NCBI GenBank assembly: GCA_024226315.1 | Contig: JAAELT010000361.1 | Location: 1 to 39,455 of the forward strand | Source of the DNA: a bacterium | GTDB lineage: Bacteria; Acidobacteriota; Thermoanaerobaculia; Multivoradales; J023 | Direction of reading: 5' to 3' | Length of the DNA stretch: 39,455 nucleotides | Shown: piece after piece, positions 6,735 to 14,141 of the stretch | Numbering within the stretch: the first letter of the stretch is position 1 | Layout: each line of letters begins with the position of its first letter | Position numbers and translations under genes: made by a program | The notes under the pieces: model-generated | The model's input: the letters and a program-made list of their open reading frames with translations, nothing else | Database searches by the model: none | What the model was told of the DNA's origin: nothing

Positions 6735-6776
6735 GCGCCGAAAAGGTTCGAACCGCAGTGTGAAGGAGGTGAACAG

Positions 6777-6836
6777 ATGAAGACCGGAACTCGAGTCAAG
6801 GCCGGCATCCGTGCCCAGATCATAGTGATTGGTTAG
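6777..6836 (+). CDS. 19-residue micropeptide, array copy 6
   Basis: MKTGTRVKAGIRAQIIVIG. First gene after the internal terminator, with the strong site AAGGAGGT (6763-6770) 6 nt before the ATG, as expected for the first cistron of a new transcript. Stop TAG. Thr3-Gly4 are unique to this copy. Confidence 0.75.
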   Translation: MKTGTRVKAGIRAQIIVIG

Positions 6837-6858
6837 CAAATCTCCAGGAGTTGAAGAC

Positions 6859-6918
6859 ATGAAGATCGCCACCCACGTCCAGGCCGGCATCCGTGCCGCA
6901 GTCATCATCATCGGATAG
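6859..6918 (+). CDS. 19-residue micropeptide, array copy 7
   Basis: MKIATHVQAGIRAAVIIIG. CCAGGAG (6844-6850) lies 8 nt before the ATG; the stop is TAG, 22 nt after copy 6. Copies 7 to 10 form the most compact part of the array, with repeat steps of 73, 73 and 71 bp. Confidence 0.75.
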   Translation: MKIATHVQAGIRAAVIIIG

Positions 6919-6931
6919 AGAGGAGCTGCCC

Positions 6932-6991
6932 ATGAAGATCGCGACCAAGGTCCAGGCCGGATTCGGCGCCTCCATCGTCGTCATCGGATAG
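6932..6991 (+). CDS. 19-residue micropeptide, array copy 8
   Basis: MKIATKVQAGFGASIVVIG. The ribosome binding sequence GAGAGGAG (6918-6925) starts at the last base of the preceding TAG stop, so termination and reinitiation are linked. Stop TAG. It lacks the otherwise common Arg12 (Gly instead) and has Phe11. Confidence 0.75.
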   Translation: MKIATKVQAGFGASIVVIG

Positions 6992-7004
6992 AGAGGAGTT
7001 ACCC

Positions 7005-7064
7005 ATGAAGATCGAGTCCCATGTCCGTGCCGGCATCCGTTCCGCCATCGTCATCATCGGATAG
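7005..7064 (+). CDS. 19-residue micropeptide, array copy 9
   Basis: MKIESHVRAGIRSAIVIIG. It has the same stop/ribosome-binding overlap as copy 8 (GAGAGGAG begins at the last base of the stop at 6989-6991), 13 nt between genes. Stop TAG. Ser5 and Ser13 are conservative changes. Confidence 0.75.
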   Translation: MKIESHVRAGIRSAIVIIG

Positions 7065-7075
7065 GAGTTGACCCC

Positions 7076-7135
7076 ATGAAGATCCAGAGCCACGTCCAGG
7101 CCGGCATCCAGGCCGGCATGGTCATCATCGGATAG
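7076..7135 (+). CDS. 19-residue micropeptide, array copy 10
   Basis: MKIQSHVQAGIQAGMVIIG. AGGAG (7063-7067) overlaps the TAG stop of copy 9. Stop TAG. This is the only copy without a basic residue after position 2. Confidence 0.75.
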   Translation: MKIQSHVQAGIQAGMVIIG

Positions 7136-7169
7136 GAGTTACGAGAGTCCCTCGATGGGAGGTGATGAC

Positions 7170-7229
7170 ATGAGATCGAAGACGCACATCAAGGCCGGTA
7201 TCCGAGCCGAGATCATCGCGACCGGTTAG
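7170..7229 (+). CDS. 19-residue micropeptide, array copy 11
   Basis: MRSKTHIKAGIRAEIIATG. GGGAGGT (7157-7163) lies 6 nt before the ATG. Stop TAG. It sits 34 nt after copy 10 and is the last intact member; the XdhC-family gene starts 25 nt further on. Ser3, Lys4 and Glu14 make it the most charged copy. Confidence 0.75.
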   Translation: MRSKTHIKAGIRAEIIATG

Positions 7230-7254
7230 CAGATGCTAGAGTGCCGCCGAGACG

Positions 7255-8238
7255 ATGGCGATGAGCGCGGCACTAGAGTTCTGGCGGACCGTGGAGCGCC
7301 ACCTGGGCGCGGGCGAGAAGGTGTTCCTCGCCCTGGTGGCCGAGAACACGCGTCACTCGCCGGGCACCGCCGGGGCGCGCCTGCTGCTCACCGAGGGGGG
7401 CGAGCGGCACGGAACCGTCGGCGGCGGCGTGATGGAGCTCAAGCTGCTCGGGCGCGCCGCCGGGATCCTGCGCGGCGGCGATTTCGTGCCCGAGATCCGC
7501 ACTCTTCACCACCGGCGTGAAGGCGAGGGCGAGCGCTCGGGCATGATCTGCGCCGGCAGCCAGACCAACCTGGAAGCCGTGTGCCGGCCGGACGCCGACC
7601 TCGACACGGTGCGCCGGATCGTCGGCCTGCTGGAGGACGGCCACCCGGGCACGATCTCGATCGATCCCTCGGGCATGACGGTCGAGGAGCGGACGGCGGA
7701 CCTGTCCCTCCCACAGGTCACGATCGAGCGCGACGAGCGGTCCTGGCGCTACCGCGAGGAGCTGCTCAACAGAAAACGCCTGGCGATCCTCGGCGGCGGC
7801 CATTGCGCCCTGGCGTTGACGCGCGCGATGTGCCGCCTGGGCTACGACGTCTTCGTCTTCGAGACCCGCGAGAACGTGTTCGAGGACGAGCTCTCACGGC
7901 TTGCGCGGTCGGTCGAGATCGTCGAGGACTTCGCCCTGGCCGGGGCGATGATCGACTACCCGGAGATCACCTGGGTCGTGGTGATGACCACCGACTTCCC
8001 GAGCGACGTGCGGGCACTCACCGGCGCCCTCGACCGGCCGTTCCGGTTCCTCGGCCTGATGGGCGCCGCGGCCAAGCTGGAGGAGATCAAGGAGCGGCTG
8101 GCGGAGCTGGGATTCACTCCCGAGCAGCACGAACGCATCACTGCGCCGGTGGGTCTGCCCATCCCCAGCCACACGCCGGAGGAGATCGCGGTCAGCGTCG
8201 CGGCGCAGATCCTGCAGCTGCGGGGGGAGGAGAGCTGA
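7255..8238 (+). CDS. XdhC/CoxI family protein
   Basis: A 327-residue protein with the family's two-domain layout. The N-terminal XdhC/CoxI domain has GGGVMELKLL at about 56-65 and a MICAGS segment (Cys99) in place of the usual M-x-C-G-G. A Rossmann domain follows from about 174 with GGGHCALAL (180-188), GLMGAAAKLEEI and the C-terminal signature PVGLPIPSHTPEEIAVSVA. Characterised XdhC proteins bind molybdenum cofactor and help sulfurate and insert it into xanthine dehydrogenase-type enzymes. No molybdoenzyme gene is present in this window, so the partner is unknown. ATG 7255 and ATG 7261 are both possible starts; neither has a strong ribosome binding site. It is probably co-transcribed with micropeptide copies 6-11. 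Its 3' end overlaps the convergent phosphoesterase gene by 47 bp. Confidence 0.88.
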   Translation: MAMSAALEFWRTVERHLGAGEKVFLALVAENTRHSPGTAGARLLLTEGGERHGTVGGGVMELKLLGRAAGILRGGDFVPEIRTLHHRREGEGERSGMICAGSQTNLEAVCRPDADLDTVRRIVGLLEDGHPGTISIDPSGMTVEERTADLSLPQVTIERDERSWRYREELLNRKRLAILGGGHCALALTRAMCRLGYDVFVFETRENVFEDELSRLARSVEIVEDFALAGAMIDYPEITWVVVMTTDFPSDVRALTGALDRPFRFLGLMGAAAKLEEIKERLAELGFTPEQHERITAPVGLPIPSHTPEEIAVSVAAQILQLRGEES

Positions 8239-9079
8239 GCCAGGTCTCGGGCTCGGGCAGGATCTGCCGCAGGTAAGAGCCGATACCGCGCCCCTGATCC
8301 CAGTCCCGAGGGTAACCGAGCGAAACCTCCTCGAAGCGCACGCCGTCGCGAAAGTAGGTGCCCTTGATGTGCAGGTGGCCGTGGACGACCACCGCGGCGC
8401 GGAAGCGCAGGTGCCAGTCCTCGGTCGCCTTTGTGCCGCACCAGATCGAGAACCGCGGAATCCGGCGCAGGTGCACCAGGTCTTCGCGCAGCGGCCAGTG
8501 GTTGATCAACACCAGGCGCTCGCGTCCGCCGGCGACGGCCTGCTCCAGGCGCTGCTCGGTGATTCGCAGGCGGGCCGCGCACCAGGCCTCGCGCGTCGGG
8601 TGAGGGGGCGGCTGCAGCAGATACTCGTCGCTGCACACCACCCCCGATTCGGCCGCCCAGTCGATGGCCGCTGACGCCGGCACCTCCGGCGGGCGGAAGG
8701 TGTAGTCGTAGAGTAGAAACATCGGCGCCAAGCGGTAGCCGTCGCTGCCGGCGGGAGGATCGGGCCACACGGGAAACGGATCCTCCGGCGTCAGCACACC
8801 GGCCTCGCGGCAGATCTTCACCAATCGCAGGTACTTGGCCTCGCCACGCAGCTGGCTGGGGTCGTTGGCCATGGTCCAGAGGTCGTGGTTGCCCGGCACC
8901 CAGAGCAGCCGGGCGAAGCGGGTTTTCAGGACCTCGAGCGCGAAGTGCAGATGCGCCTCCCGCTCGCCGACGTCGCCGGCGACGATCAGCCAGTCCTCCG
9001 GGTGCGCCGGCATCGACAGCAGCGCGTCGCGATTGGCGCGGTTGGCGAGGTGAAGGTCGCCGAGAGCGTAGAGCTTCAC
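8192..9079 (-). CDS. Metallophosphoesterase (calcineurin-like)
   Basis: A 295-residue protein if started at GTG 9079 (VKLYALGDLHLA). The frame stays open upstream, but that part lies over the RseP gene and shows no homology. All calcineurin-type metal ligands are visible: GDLH near residue 7, GDVGE around 39, GNHDLW around 67, NHWP in the middle third, and HGHLH towards the C-terminus. Members hydrolyse phosphomonoesters or phosphodiesters using two metal ions; the substrate cannot be deduced here. The GTG follows the rseP stop by 8 nt on the same strand, which suggests coupled translation. The C-terminal tail (PPPAAAGSAPRR) runs antisense across the end of the XdhC-family gene. Confidence 0.85.
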   Translation of the reverse strand: MKLYALGDLHLANRANRDALLSMPAHPEDWLIVAGDVGEREAHLHFALEVLKTRFARLLWVPGNHDLWTMANDPSQLRGEAKYLRLVKICREAGVLTPEDPFPVWPDPPAGSDGYRLAPMFLLYDYTFRPPEVPASAAIDWAAESGVVCSDEYLLQPPPHPTREAWCAARLRITEQRLEQAVAGGRERLVLINHWPLREDLVHLRRIPRFSIWCGTKATEDWHLRFRAAVVVHGHLHIKGTYFRDGVRFEEVSLGYPRDWDQGRGIGSYLRQILPEPETWLSSPPPAAAGSAPRR

Positions 9080-9087
9080 TCCGACAG

Positions 9088-10185
9088 CTAGCCCCGGGCG
9101 AGCCTCAGGAGATCGTTGATCAACGCGAAGGCCATGATGGCCAGCAGCACGTAGATGCCGATCTGGGTCAGCCGCATGCGCACTTCCTGGGACAGCGGTT
9201 TGCCGCCGCGCAGGCCCTCCAGGATCAAGAAGATCAGGTGGCCGCCGTCGAGCGCCGGGATCGGCAGCAGGTTGAGGATCGCCAGGTTGACCGAGAGGAA
9301 GGCCATCAGCGACAGCAGAGCCGAGCCGCCCAGGCGGGCGGCCTGGCCCGACACCTTGCCGATCATCACCGGGCCACCGATCTCGCGCAGCGACACCTGG
9401 CCCAGGACCAGGCCCTTGACGAAGGCGAGCACCAGCCCGGCGTGATCCCAGGTCTGGGCGCCCCCCTCGGCGATGGCGGCGCCCAGAGCGAGCGGAATCC
9501 TCCCGCCCTCCGGGCTCGGACCGGCGCCGATCCTCTGGACCCGGCGCATCTTGCCGGTCACCGGGTGCGGCGTTTCGCCCAGGACCGGCGTCACCGGCAC
9601 GTCGAGCGAGCCGCCGTCGCGGTCGACGGTGAAGCGCAGGGTGGCGCCGCCCGAGTCCTGCACGGTGGCGACCAGCGCCCGCCACGACGCGAGCGGCTCG
9701 CCGTCGACGTGGGTGACGAGATCACCCGCCTGCAGGCCCGCCACCTCGGCCGGCTCGCCCGCCGTGGCCTCGCCCAGGCGGGCGGCGAACGGGCCGTAGG
9801 CCGCGAACAGCAGGGTGTAGGCTGCCCAGGCGAAGAGCACGTTCATGATCACGCCGGCGATGATCACCAGGATCCGCGCTGCCAGCGGTTTGGACTCGAA
9901 CAGCCGGTCGGGCGGAAACTCCTGCTCGACCTGTCCGCCCTCCAGCGCCGCCATCGCCTCCTGCTCCTCGAGGCTGGCCATCTTGACGTAGCCGCCGATG
10001 GGCAGCCACGAGACCTGGTACTCGGTCTCGCCGCGCTTGAACTTGAGCGGCGTCGCCGGTCCCAGGCCGATGGAGAATCGCGGTACCGCGATGCCCACGG
10101 CCTTGGCGGCCATGAAGTGGCCGAGCTCGTGGACGAGGATCAGCACGCCCAGGACGAGGACGAAAGACGCCAGGCTCAACAGCAT
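9088..10185 (-). CDS. rseP: Site-2 protease RseP, intramembrane zinc metalloprotease
   Basis: A 365-residue membrane protease. HELGH at residues 19-23 in the first transmembrane helix gives two zinc ligands and the catalytic Glu20. LDGG at 312-315 supplies the third ligand (Asp313). A PDZ domain lies between, at about 120-205 (AGEPAEVAGLQAGDLVTHVDG). Four transmembrane segments are evident, at about 2-18, 105-130, 285-310 and 340-360. In characterised bacteria RseP cuts anti-sigma factors and remnant signal peptides in the plane of the membrane. ATG 10185 has GGAG 6 nt upstream. It is normally found with dxr, bamA or uppS; here it is followed instead by a phosphoesterase gene. No anti-sigma factor is present in the window. 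Confidence 0.93.
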   Translation of the reverse strand: MLLSLASFVLVLGVLILVHELGHFMAAKAVGIAVPRFSIGLGPATPLKFKRGETEYQVSWLPIGGYVKMASLEEQEAMAALEGGQVEQEFPPDRLFESKPLAARILVIIAGVIMNVLFAWAAYTLLFAAYGPFAARLGEATAGEPAEVAGLQAGDLVTHVDGEPLASWRALVATVQDSGGATLRFTVDRDGGSLDVPVTPVLGETPHPVTGKMRRVQRIGAGPSPEGGRIPLALGAAIAEGGAQTWDHAGLVLAFVKGLVLGQVSLREIGGPVMIGKVSGQAARLGGSALLSLMAFLSVNLAILNLLPIPALDGGHLIFLILEGLRGGKPLSQEVRMRLTQIGIYVLLAIMAFALINDLLRLARG

Positions 10186-10242
10186 CGCATCTCCAGGGAG
10201 CAGGCTCGAACGCGGTTCAGATCGGGCTCCCCAACGGCGCGC

Positions 10243-11880
10243 TCAGTCCTGCGTTTCGCGGAAGATCGCCCGCAGCCGCTCGGCCAGCGCGTCGTCACGC
10301 TGGATCTCGGCCACCCCCACCGCCTGCTGGAACATCGACATGATCTGCCGTGGCTCGGGGTGCTTGTCGAGCGCCGCCTCATAGCCGGCGACCGCTTCGT
10401 CGGCGTTGCCGAGGTAGAGGTTGGCCTCACCCTCGGTCGCCGAGCGCCAGATGCTCTCCTCGGTCTGGGCGCAGGCGGCCAGGGCCTTCCTGGCGTACTT
10501 CTCGGTCTTCTTCTTGTCGTTCTCGGCGGCCAGGGCCATGAAGGCGATGTTGATCGCGTGGTAGTAGACCTGGTCCTGATCCGGCTCGTCGGCCGCTTCG
10601 GTCCTGGTCAGGGCGTCGGTGTAGAGCTTGATGGCGCGTTCGGCGTCTTTCTGCGACCGGTCGAGCAGCCAGCGGCGTTTGAAACGCCCGCCGAGCACTC
10701 CCATCAGGTCGGTGCTCGCGTCGCCACGCTGCTCGATGATCTCGATCGCTTTCTTCTCCTGACCGGTGGCGTCGTAGGCCAGCGCCAGCATCACCAGAGC
10801 ACTCTGGTCGAGCTCCGCGACCTTGTCGCCGAGCTGGTCGATGACCTTCTTGAAGTCGCTCCGCTCGACCGCCAGACGGGCGGCGTTGAGCGGCCCCGCC
10901 GGGTCCGCCTCACCCATGATGTGCTTGACCAGCACCTCGACGCTGAGGTGCATCTTGCCGCTGCTCTTGTAGGCCTCGTAGGCGCGGGTCGGTGGGCCGA
11001 CGATCGCCAGGTGGTCGCCGACCACCACGGTGTGAAACCTCTCGTGAAAGGGATCGAGCGACGACCAGGTGGGCACCAGCTCGTCCTGATCTCCCGCCAC
11101 CACCCGGAACGCGAACGGCGGGTCCTCGGTCATCACGGTCTTCCAGCGTGAACGCAGATCGGTGATGAACGAGCTGTCTTTGGCCATGTCGCGGATCTGC
11201 CGCTTCCAGCCGGCGGCGAATCCCGCCTTCTTCAGTCCGCCCGAGGGCGTGCCGTAGAAGATCACGTGGCTGGCGCGCTGCCGCAGCTCGGCGTAGTCCA
11301 CCAGGGTGCGCTGGGTGACCAGGCCGCCCATCGAGTGGGCGACCAGAGCGAGGCTCTTGTAGCGGTCGAGCGGCGGGCTCGAGGTGATGGTGTTGAGGAA
11401 CTGGGCCAGGCGGTCGATCGGTGGCGACGCCGCCCACAGGCCGGCGACGTCCATCATCATGTTGGTGGTGTAGCCGACCAGGAAGATGTCCCAGTCCTCG
11501 AGCTTCTTGTCCTCGGCCAGGATGTCGACGAATCGGCCCCAGGTGTTCTGCGAGTTCTGCCCGAAGCCGTGAACGAATACGACGGCGGTGTCCTTCTTGT
11601 TGTTGCGGTATTCGTGGACGCCGGGTCGGTCGAGGTCGACCGCGTCTTCCTTCGGGGTGATGCCCGCGATCTCGTCGGCGAAGCCGTCGAAGGCCCTGCC
11701 CACGGCGCGCGGGAAGCTGGCAGTGGCCCTGCCGATGCCGCCGCCGAGCCCGAAAGGCAGGTCCTTCAGGGCCATCACGGGGAACAACGCCATGCGGAGG
11801 CCGATCTTGGTCACGCTGGCAAACAGCTCGGCCGCGGTACCGATGATGCCCGTCTCACTGAAACTCGTGTCCTCGGCCAT
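10243..11880 (-). CDS. Alpha/beta hydrolase fused to tetratricopeptide sensor-like domain
   Basis: A 545-residue protein without signal peptide. Residues about 85-310 are a lipase-like alpha/beta hydrolase: HGFGQN oxyanion region at 104-109, nucleophile Ser183 in AHSMGG, an Asp in GDQDELVP (264 or 266), and His290 in GDHLAIV. From about 315 on there is a helical repeat domain with the pattern GRFKRRWL, then DAERAIKLYTDAL, then YYHAINIAFMAL, then ARKALAAC. This matches bacterial tetratricopeptide domains annotated as MAP3K TRAF-binding-like or TPR-S, which occur in predicted conflict and signalling systems. GGGAGG lies 8 nt before ATG 11880. It is divergent from the eCIS sheath gene and could share its control region. 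An eCIS-delivered or immunity role is possible but unproven. Confidence 0.8.
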   Translation of the reverse strand: MAEDTSFSETGIIGTAAELFASVTKIGLRMALFPVMALKDLPFGLGGGIGRATASFPRAVGRAFDGFADEIAGITPKEDAVDLDRPGVHEYRNNKKDTAVVFVHGFGQNSQNTWGRFVDILAEDKKLEDWDIFLVGYTTNMMMDVAGLWAASPPIDRLAQFLNTITSSPPLDRYKSLALVAHSMGGLVTQRTLVDYAELRQRASHVIFYGTPSGGLKKAGFAAGWKRQIRDMAKDSSFITDLRSRWKTVMTEDPPFAFRVVAGDQDELVPTWSSLDPFHERFHTVVVGDHLAIVGPPTRAYEAYKSSGKMHLSVEVLVKHIMGEADPAGPLNAARLAVERSDFKKVIDQLGDKVAELDQSALVMLALAYDATGQEKKAIEIIEQRGDASTDLMGVLGGRFKRRWLLDRSQKDAERAIKLYTDALTRTEAADEPDQDQVYYHAINIAFMALAAENDKKKTEKYARKALAACAQTEESIWRSATEGEANLYLGNADEAVAGYEAALDKHPEPRQIMSMFQQAVGVAEIQRDDALAERLRAIFRETQD

Positions 11881-12244
11881 TGCTCTGCCTCCCTTTCAGG
11901 TCCTTCCCACCCCCGCTCGAACGTCCGGTCATGGCTGGCCGGTCGCGACCTGCTGCACGCCCGAGCAATCTATCACAGGGCATCGCCTCCAGCGGTTCCG
12001 GCACGGCCGGTGGGAGCCGTGCCGGAGGCCGGCGCCGGTTCTTTTGTGAAATTTCCATAAATCTTGGCGGGTTCTCCGGCGACTTGCCGTAGCCGTTCTA
12101 TGAGGCCCCAGAAGATCCGCCCAACAGGTGTGAGACCGAGGCCTGTGGCAGTCCACGGTCAGGTGACCGTGAGACCGGTCAGGAGCGGGCGCCGAGCAGT
12201 TCGGTCGCCACGGCTCGAAGATTCGACGGCTTAAAGGAGGTCCC
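11881..12244. promoter_or_regulatory. Divergent control region upstream of the eCIS operon
   Basis: A 364-bp region between the hydrolase-TPR gene (minus) and the sheath gene (plus), with no credible coding frame. It contains an 11-bp perfect stem (TCCGGCACGGC 11997-12007 with GCCGTGCCGGA 12016-12026, 8-nt loop). This is followed by the palindrome CCGGCGCCGG and an AT-rich patch at 12039-12065 that is the best place for a promoter. A 7-bp inverted repeat lies near the sheath gene. No promoter hexamers with good spacing could be assigned. Confidence 0.5.
12154..12171. promoter_or_regulatory. Inverted repeat upstream of sheath gene, candidate operator
   Basis: CACGGTC (12154-12160), AGGT, GACCGTG (12165-12171): perfect 7-bp arms with a 4-nt spacer, 74 bp before the sheath ATG. 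Symmetry and position suggest a repressor or activator site for the operon, but nothing identifies the protein. Confidence 0.35.
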
Positions 12245-14131
12245 ATGTTGAGCCCCAGTTATCCCGGTGTCTACATCGAAGAGATCCCCAGCGGCGTCCG
12301 GCCGATCACCGGCGTCGCGACTTCGGTGGCCGCGTTCATCGGCTACTTCTCCCGCGGCCCGCTCGACCAGGCGGTGCAGATCTTCAGCCGCGGCGACTTC
12401 GAGCGCGAGCTCGGCGGTCTGCGCGCGGACTCCGAAGCGGCGTACGCGATCGAGCAGTTCTTCCTCAACGGCGGCACCCAGGCCTGGGTGGCGCGCACGG
12501 CGGTCAGCGCGGATTCCGCCGCCGTGGTGCTCCAGGACGACGGTGGCAATCCCGTGCTCACGGTGACCGCCACCAGCCCCGGCGTCTGGGGCGACAACGT
12601 CCGCCTCGACGTCGACTACGGCACCACCGAACCGAGCACCAGCTTCAATCTCACGGTCAGCGAGCTCGACAGCGACGGCAACGTGGCCCGCACCGAGTCG
12701 TTCCGCAATCTGACCATCGCCGCCGGTCCCCGCCACGCCGCCGACGTGGTCAACGACGGCTCCAAGCTGATCCGCGTGGCGGTCGACGGCGACGCCGCGG
12801 CGCGCCCAGCCGCCACCGGCACGATCAGCGACCAGTTCACCTCGATGCCGACCGTGAGCGACACGGATGCCCTGACCGTCACCCTGGGCTCGGATTCCGT
12901 GACCACCGACGCGGTCGGCACGCCGGTGCCGTCCACCCTCGCCAGCCTCGCCCAGTCGATCCAGAGCCTGATCCGGGCCAAGGCCGGCACCGGAACCGGA
13001 CTCGAGCCGTTCGCCCGCAACGTGACCGTCTCCGTCGCCGGCAGCATTGCAGACGGCGCCTACCTGGTGGTCAAGGCGGGATCGAGCGCGGCCTCCGACA
13101 CCCTGGCGCTCTCGGGCACCCTGGCTACCGCTCTGGGGCTGGAGGCCGCCAACCACGAAAACGTGCAGCAGTACGCCCTGGACGGCGACACCGTCGCTTT
13201 CCAGACCGCCGCCGGCACCGGCGCTGACGGCACTCTGCCCGACGGCGCGGCGCTCACCGCGGCGCTGGCGGCGTTCGACAAGGTCGACCTGTTCAACATC
13301 ATGTCGGTACCCGACACGGTTCGCCTGGCCGATGCGGAAGCCGCCAGCGTGATGGCCGAGGCCACCGCCTACTGCGAGAAGCGGCGCGCTTTCTACGTGC
13401 TCGACATACCGCACAAAGACACGACGCGCGACGAGATGGTCGAGGCGGTGGCGTGGATCGACGAGAACGCCACCCTGCGGCACAAGAACGCCGCCCTCTA
13501 CTACCCGCGGCCGATGGTCGCCGATCCGCTCAACGGCTACCGCCCGCGGGCGGTGGCGCCGAGCGGCACCGTCGCCGGTCTCTACTCCCGCACCGACACC
13601 TCGCGTGGGGTGTGGAAGGCACCGGCCGGCACCGACGTGACGCTTTCCGGCGTGCAGAAGCTGGAGGACAAGCTCAGCGACGCCGAAAACGGCGTGCTCA
13701 ACCCGCTGGCGGTCAACTGCCTGCGCAACATCCCGCCCTACGGCAACATCGCCTGGGGCGCTCGCACGCTGGTCGGTGCCGATCAGCTGGCCTCCGAGTG
13801 GAAGTACGTGCCGGTCCGCAGACTGGCGCTGTTCCTCGAGGAGAGCCTCTACCGCGGCCTGCACTGGGTGGTCTTCGAGCCCAACGACGAGCCCCTGTGG
13901 GGGCAGATCCGGCTCAACACCACCGCCTTCATGCAGAACCTCTTCCGGCAGGGCGCCTTCCAGGGCCAGACGCCCAGCGAGGCCTACCTGGTGAAGTGCG
14001 ATCGGGAGACCACGACCCAGGCCGACATCGATCTCGGCATCGTCAACATCGTGGTGGGCTTCGCCCCGCTCAAGCCCGCCGAGTTCGTGATCATCAAGCT
14101 GCAGCAGCTCGCCGGTCAGACCCAGGCCTGA
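12245..14131 (+). CDS. eCIS contractile sheath protein
   Basis: A 628-residue phage tail sheath family protein (Afp2/Pvc2-type), the outer contractile tube of the injection particle. The N-terminus LSPSYPGVYIEEIPSG with TSVAAFIGYFSRGP is the sheath signature that forms the inter-subunit handshake. The conserved C-terminal domain spans about 455-628, with CLRNIPPYGNIAWGARTL, then WKYVPVRRLALFLEESLYRG and FQGQTPSEAYLVKCD. Between about 95 and 340 is a long insertion, Thr/Ser/Asp-rich, probably an exposed decoration on the sheath surface. It makes this protein longer than the 350-500 residues of typical Afp sheaths. AAAGGAGGT (12233-12241) precedes the ATG. It is the first gene of the operon and the only sheath gene in the window. 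Confidence 0.95.
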   Translation: MLSPSYPGVYIEEIPSGVRPITGVATSVAAFIGYFSRGPLDQAVQIFSRGDFERELGGLRADSEAAYAIEQFFLNGGTQAWVARTAVSADSAAVVLQDDGGNPVLTVTATSPGVWGDNVRLDVDYGTTEPSTSFNLTVSELDSDGNVARTESFRNLTIAAGPRHAADVVNDGSKLIRVAVDGDAAARPAATGTISDQFTSMPTVSDTDALTVTLGSDSVTTDAVGTPVPSTLASLAQSIQSLIRAKAGTGTGLEPFARNVTVSVAGSIADGAYLVVKAGSSAASDTLALSGTLATALGLEAANHENVQQYALDGDTVAFQTAAGTGADGTLPDGAALTAALAAFDKVDLFNIMSVPDTVRLADAEAASVMAEATAYCEKRRAFYVLDIPHKDTTRDEMVEAVAWIDENATLRHKNAALYYPRPMVADPLNGYRPRAVAPSGTVAGLYSRTDTSRGVWKAPAGTDVTLSGVQKLEDKLSDAENGVLNPLAVNCLRNIPPYGNIAWGARTLVGADQLASEWKYVPVRRLALFLEESLYRGLHWVVFEPNDEPLWGQIRLNTTAFMQNLFRQGAFQGQTPSEAYLVKCDRETTTQADIDLGIVNIVVGFAPLKPAEFVIIKLQQLAGQTQA

Positions 14132-14141
14132 GGAGAACAAC

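Noticed and set aside
11997..12026. Rho-independent terminator upstream of the sheath gene
   Set aside because: The stem is strong, but the T-rich run starts 13 nt after it and no plus-strand gene ends nearby. It was kept only as a structural element of the control region.
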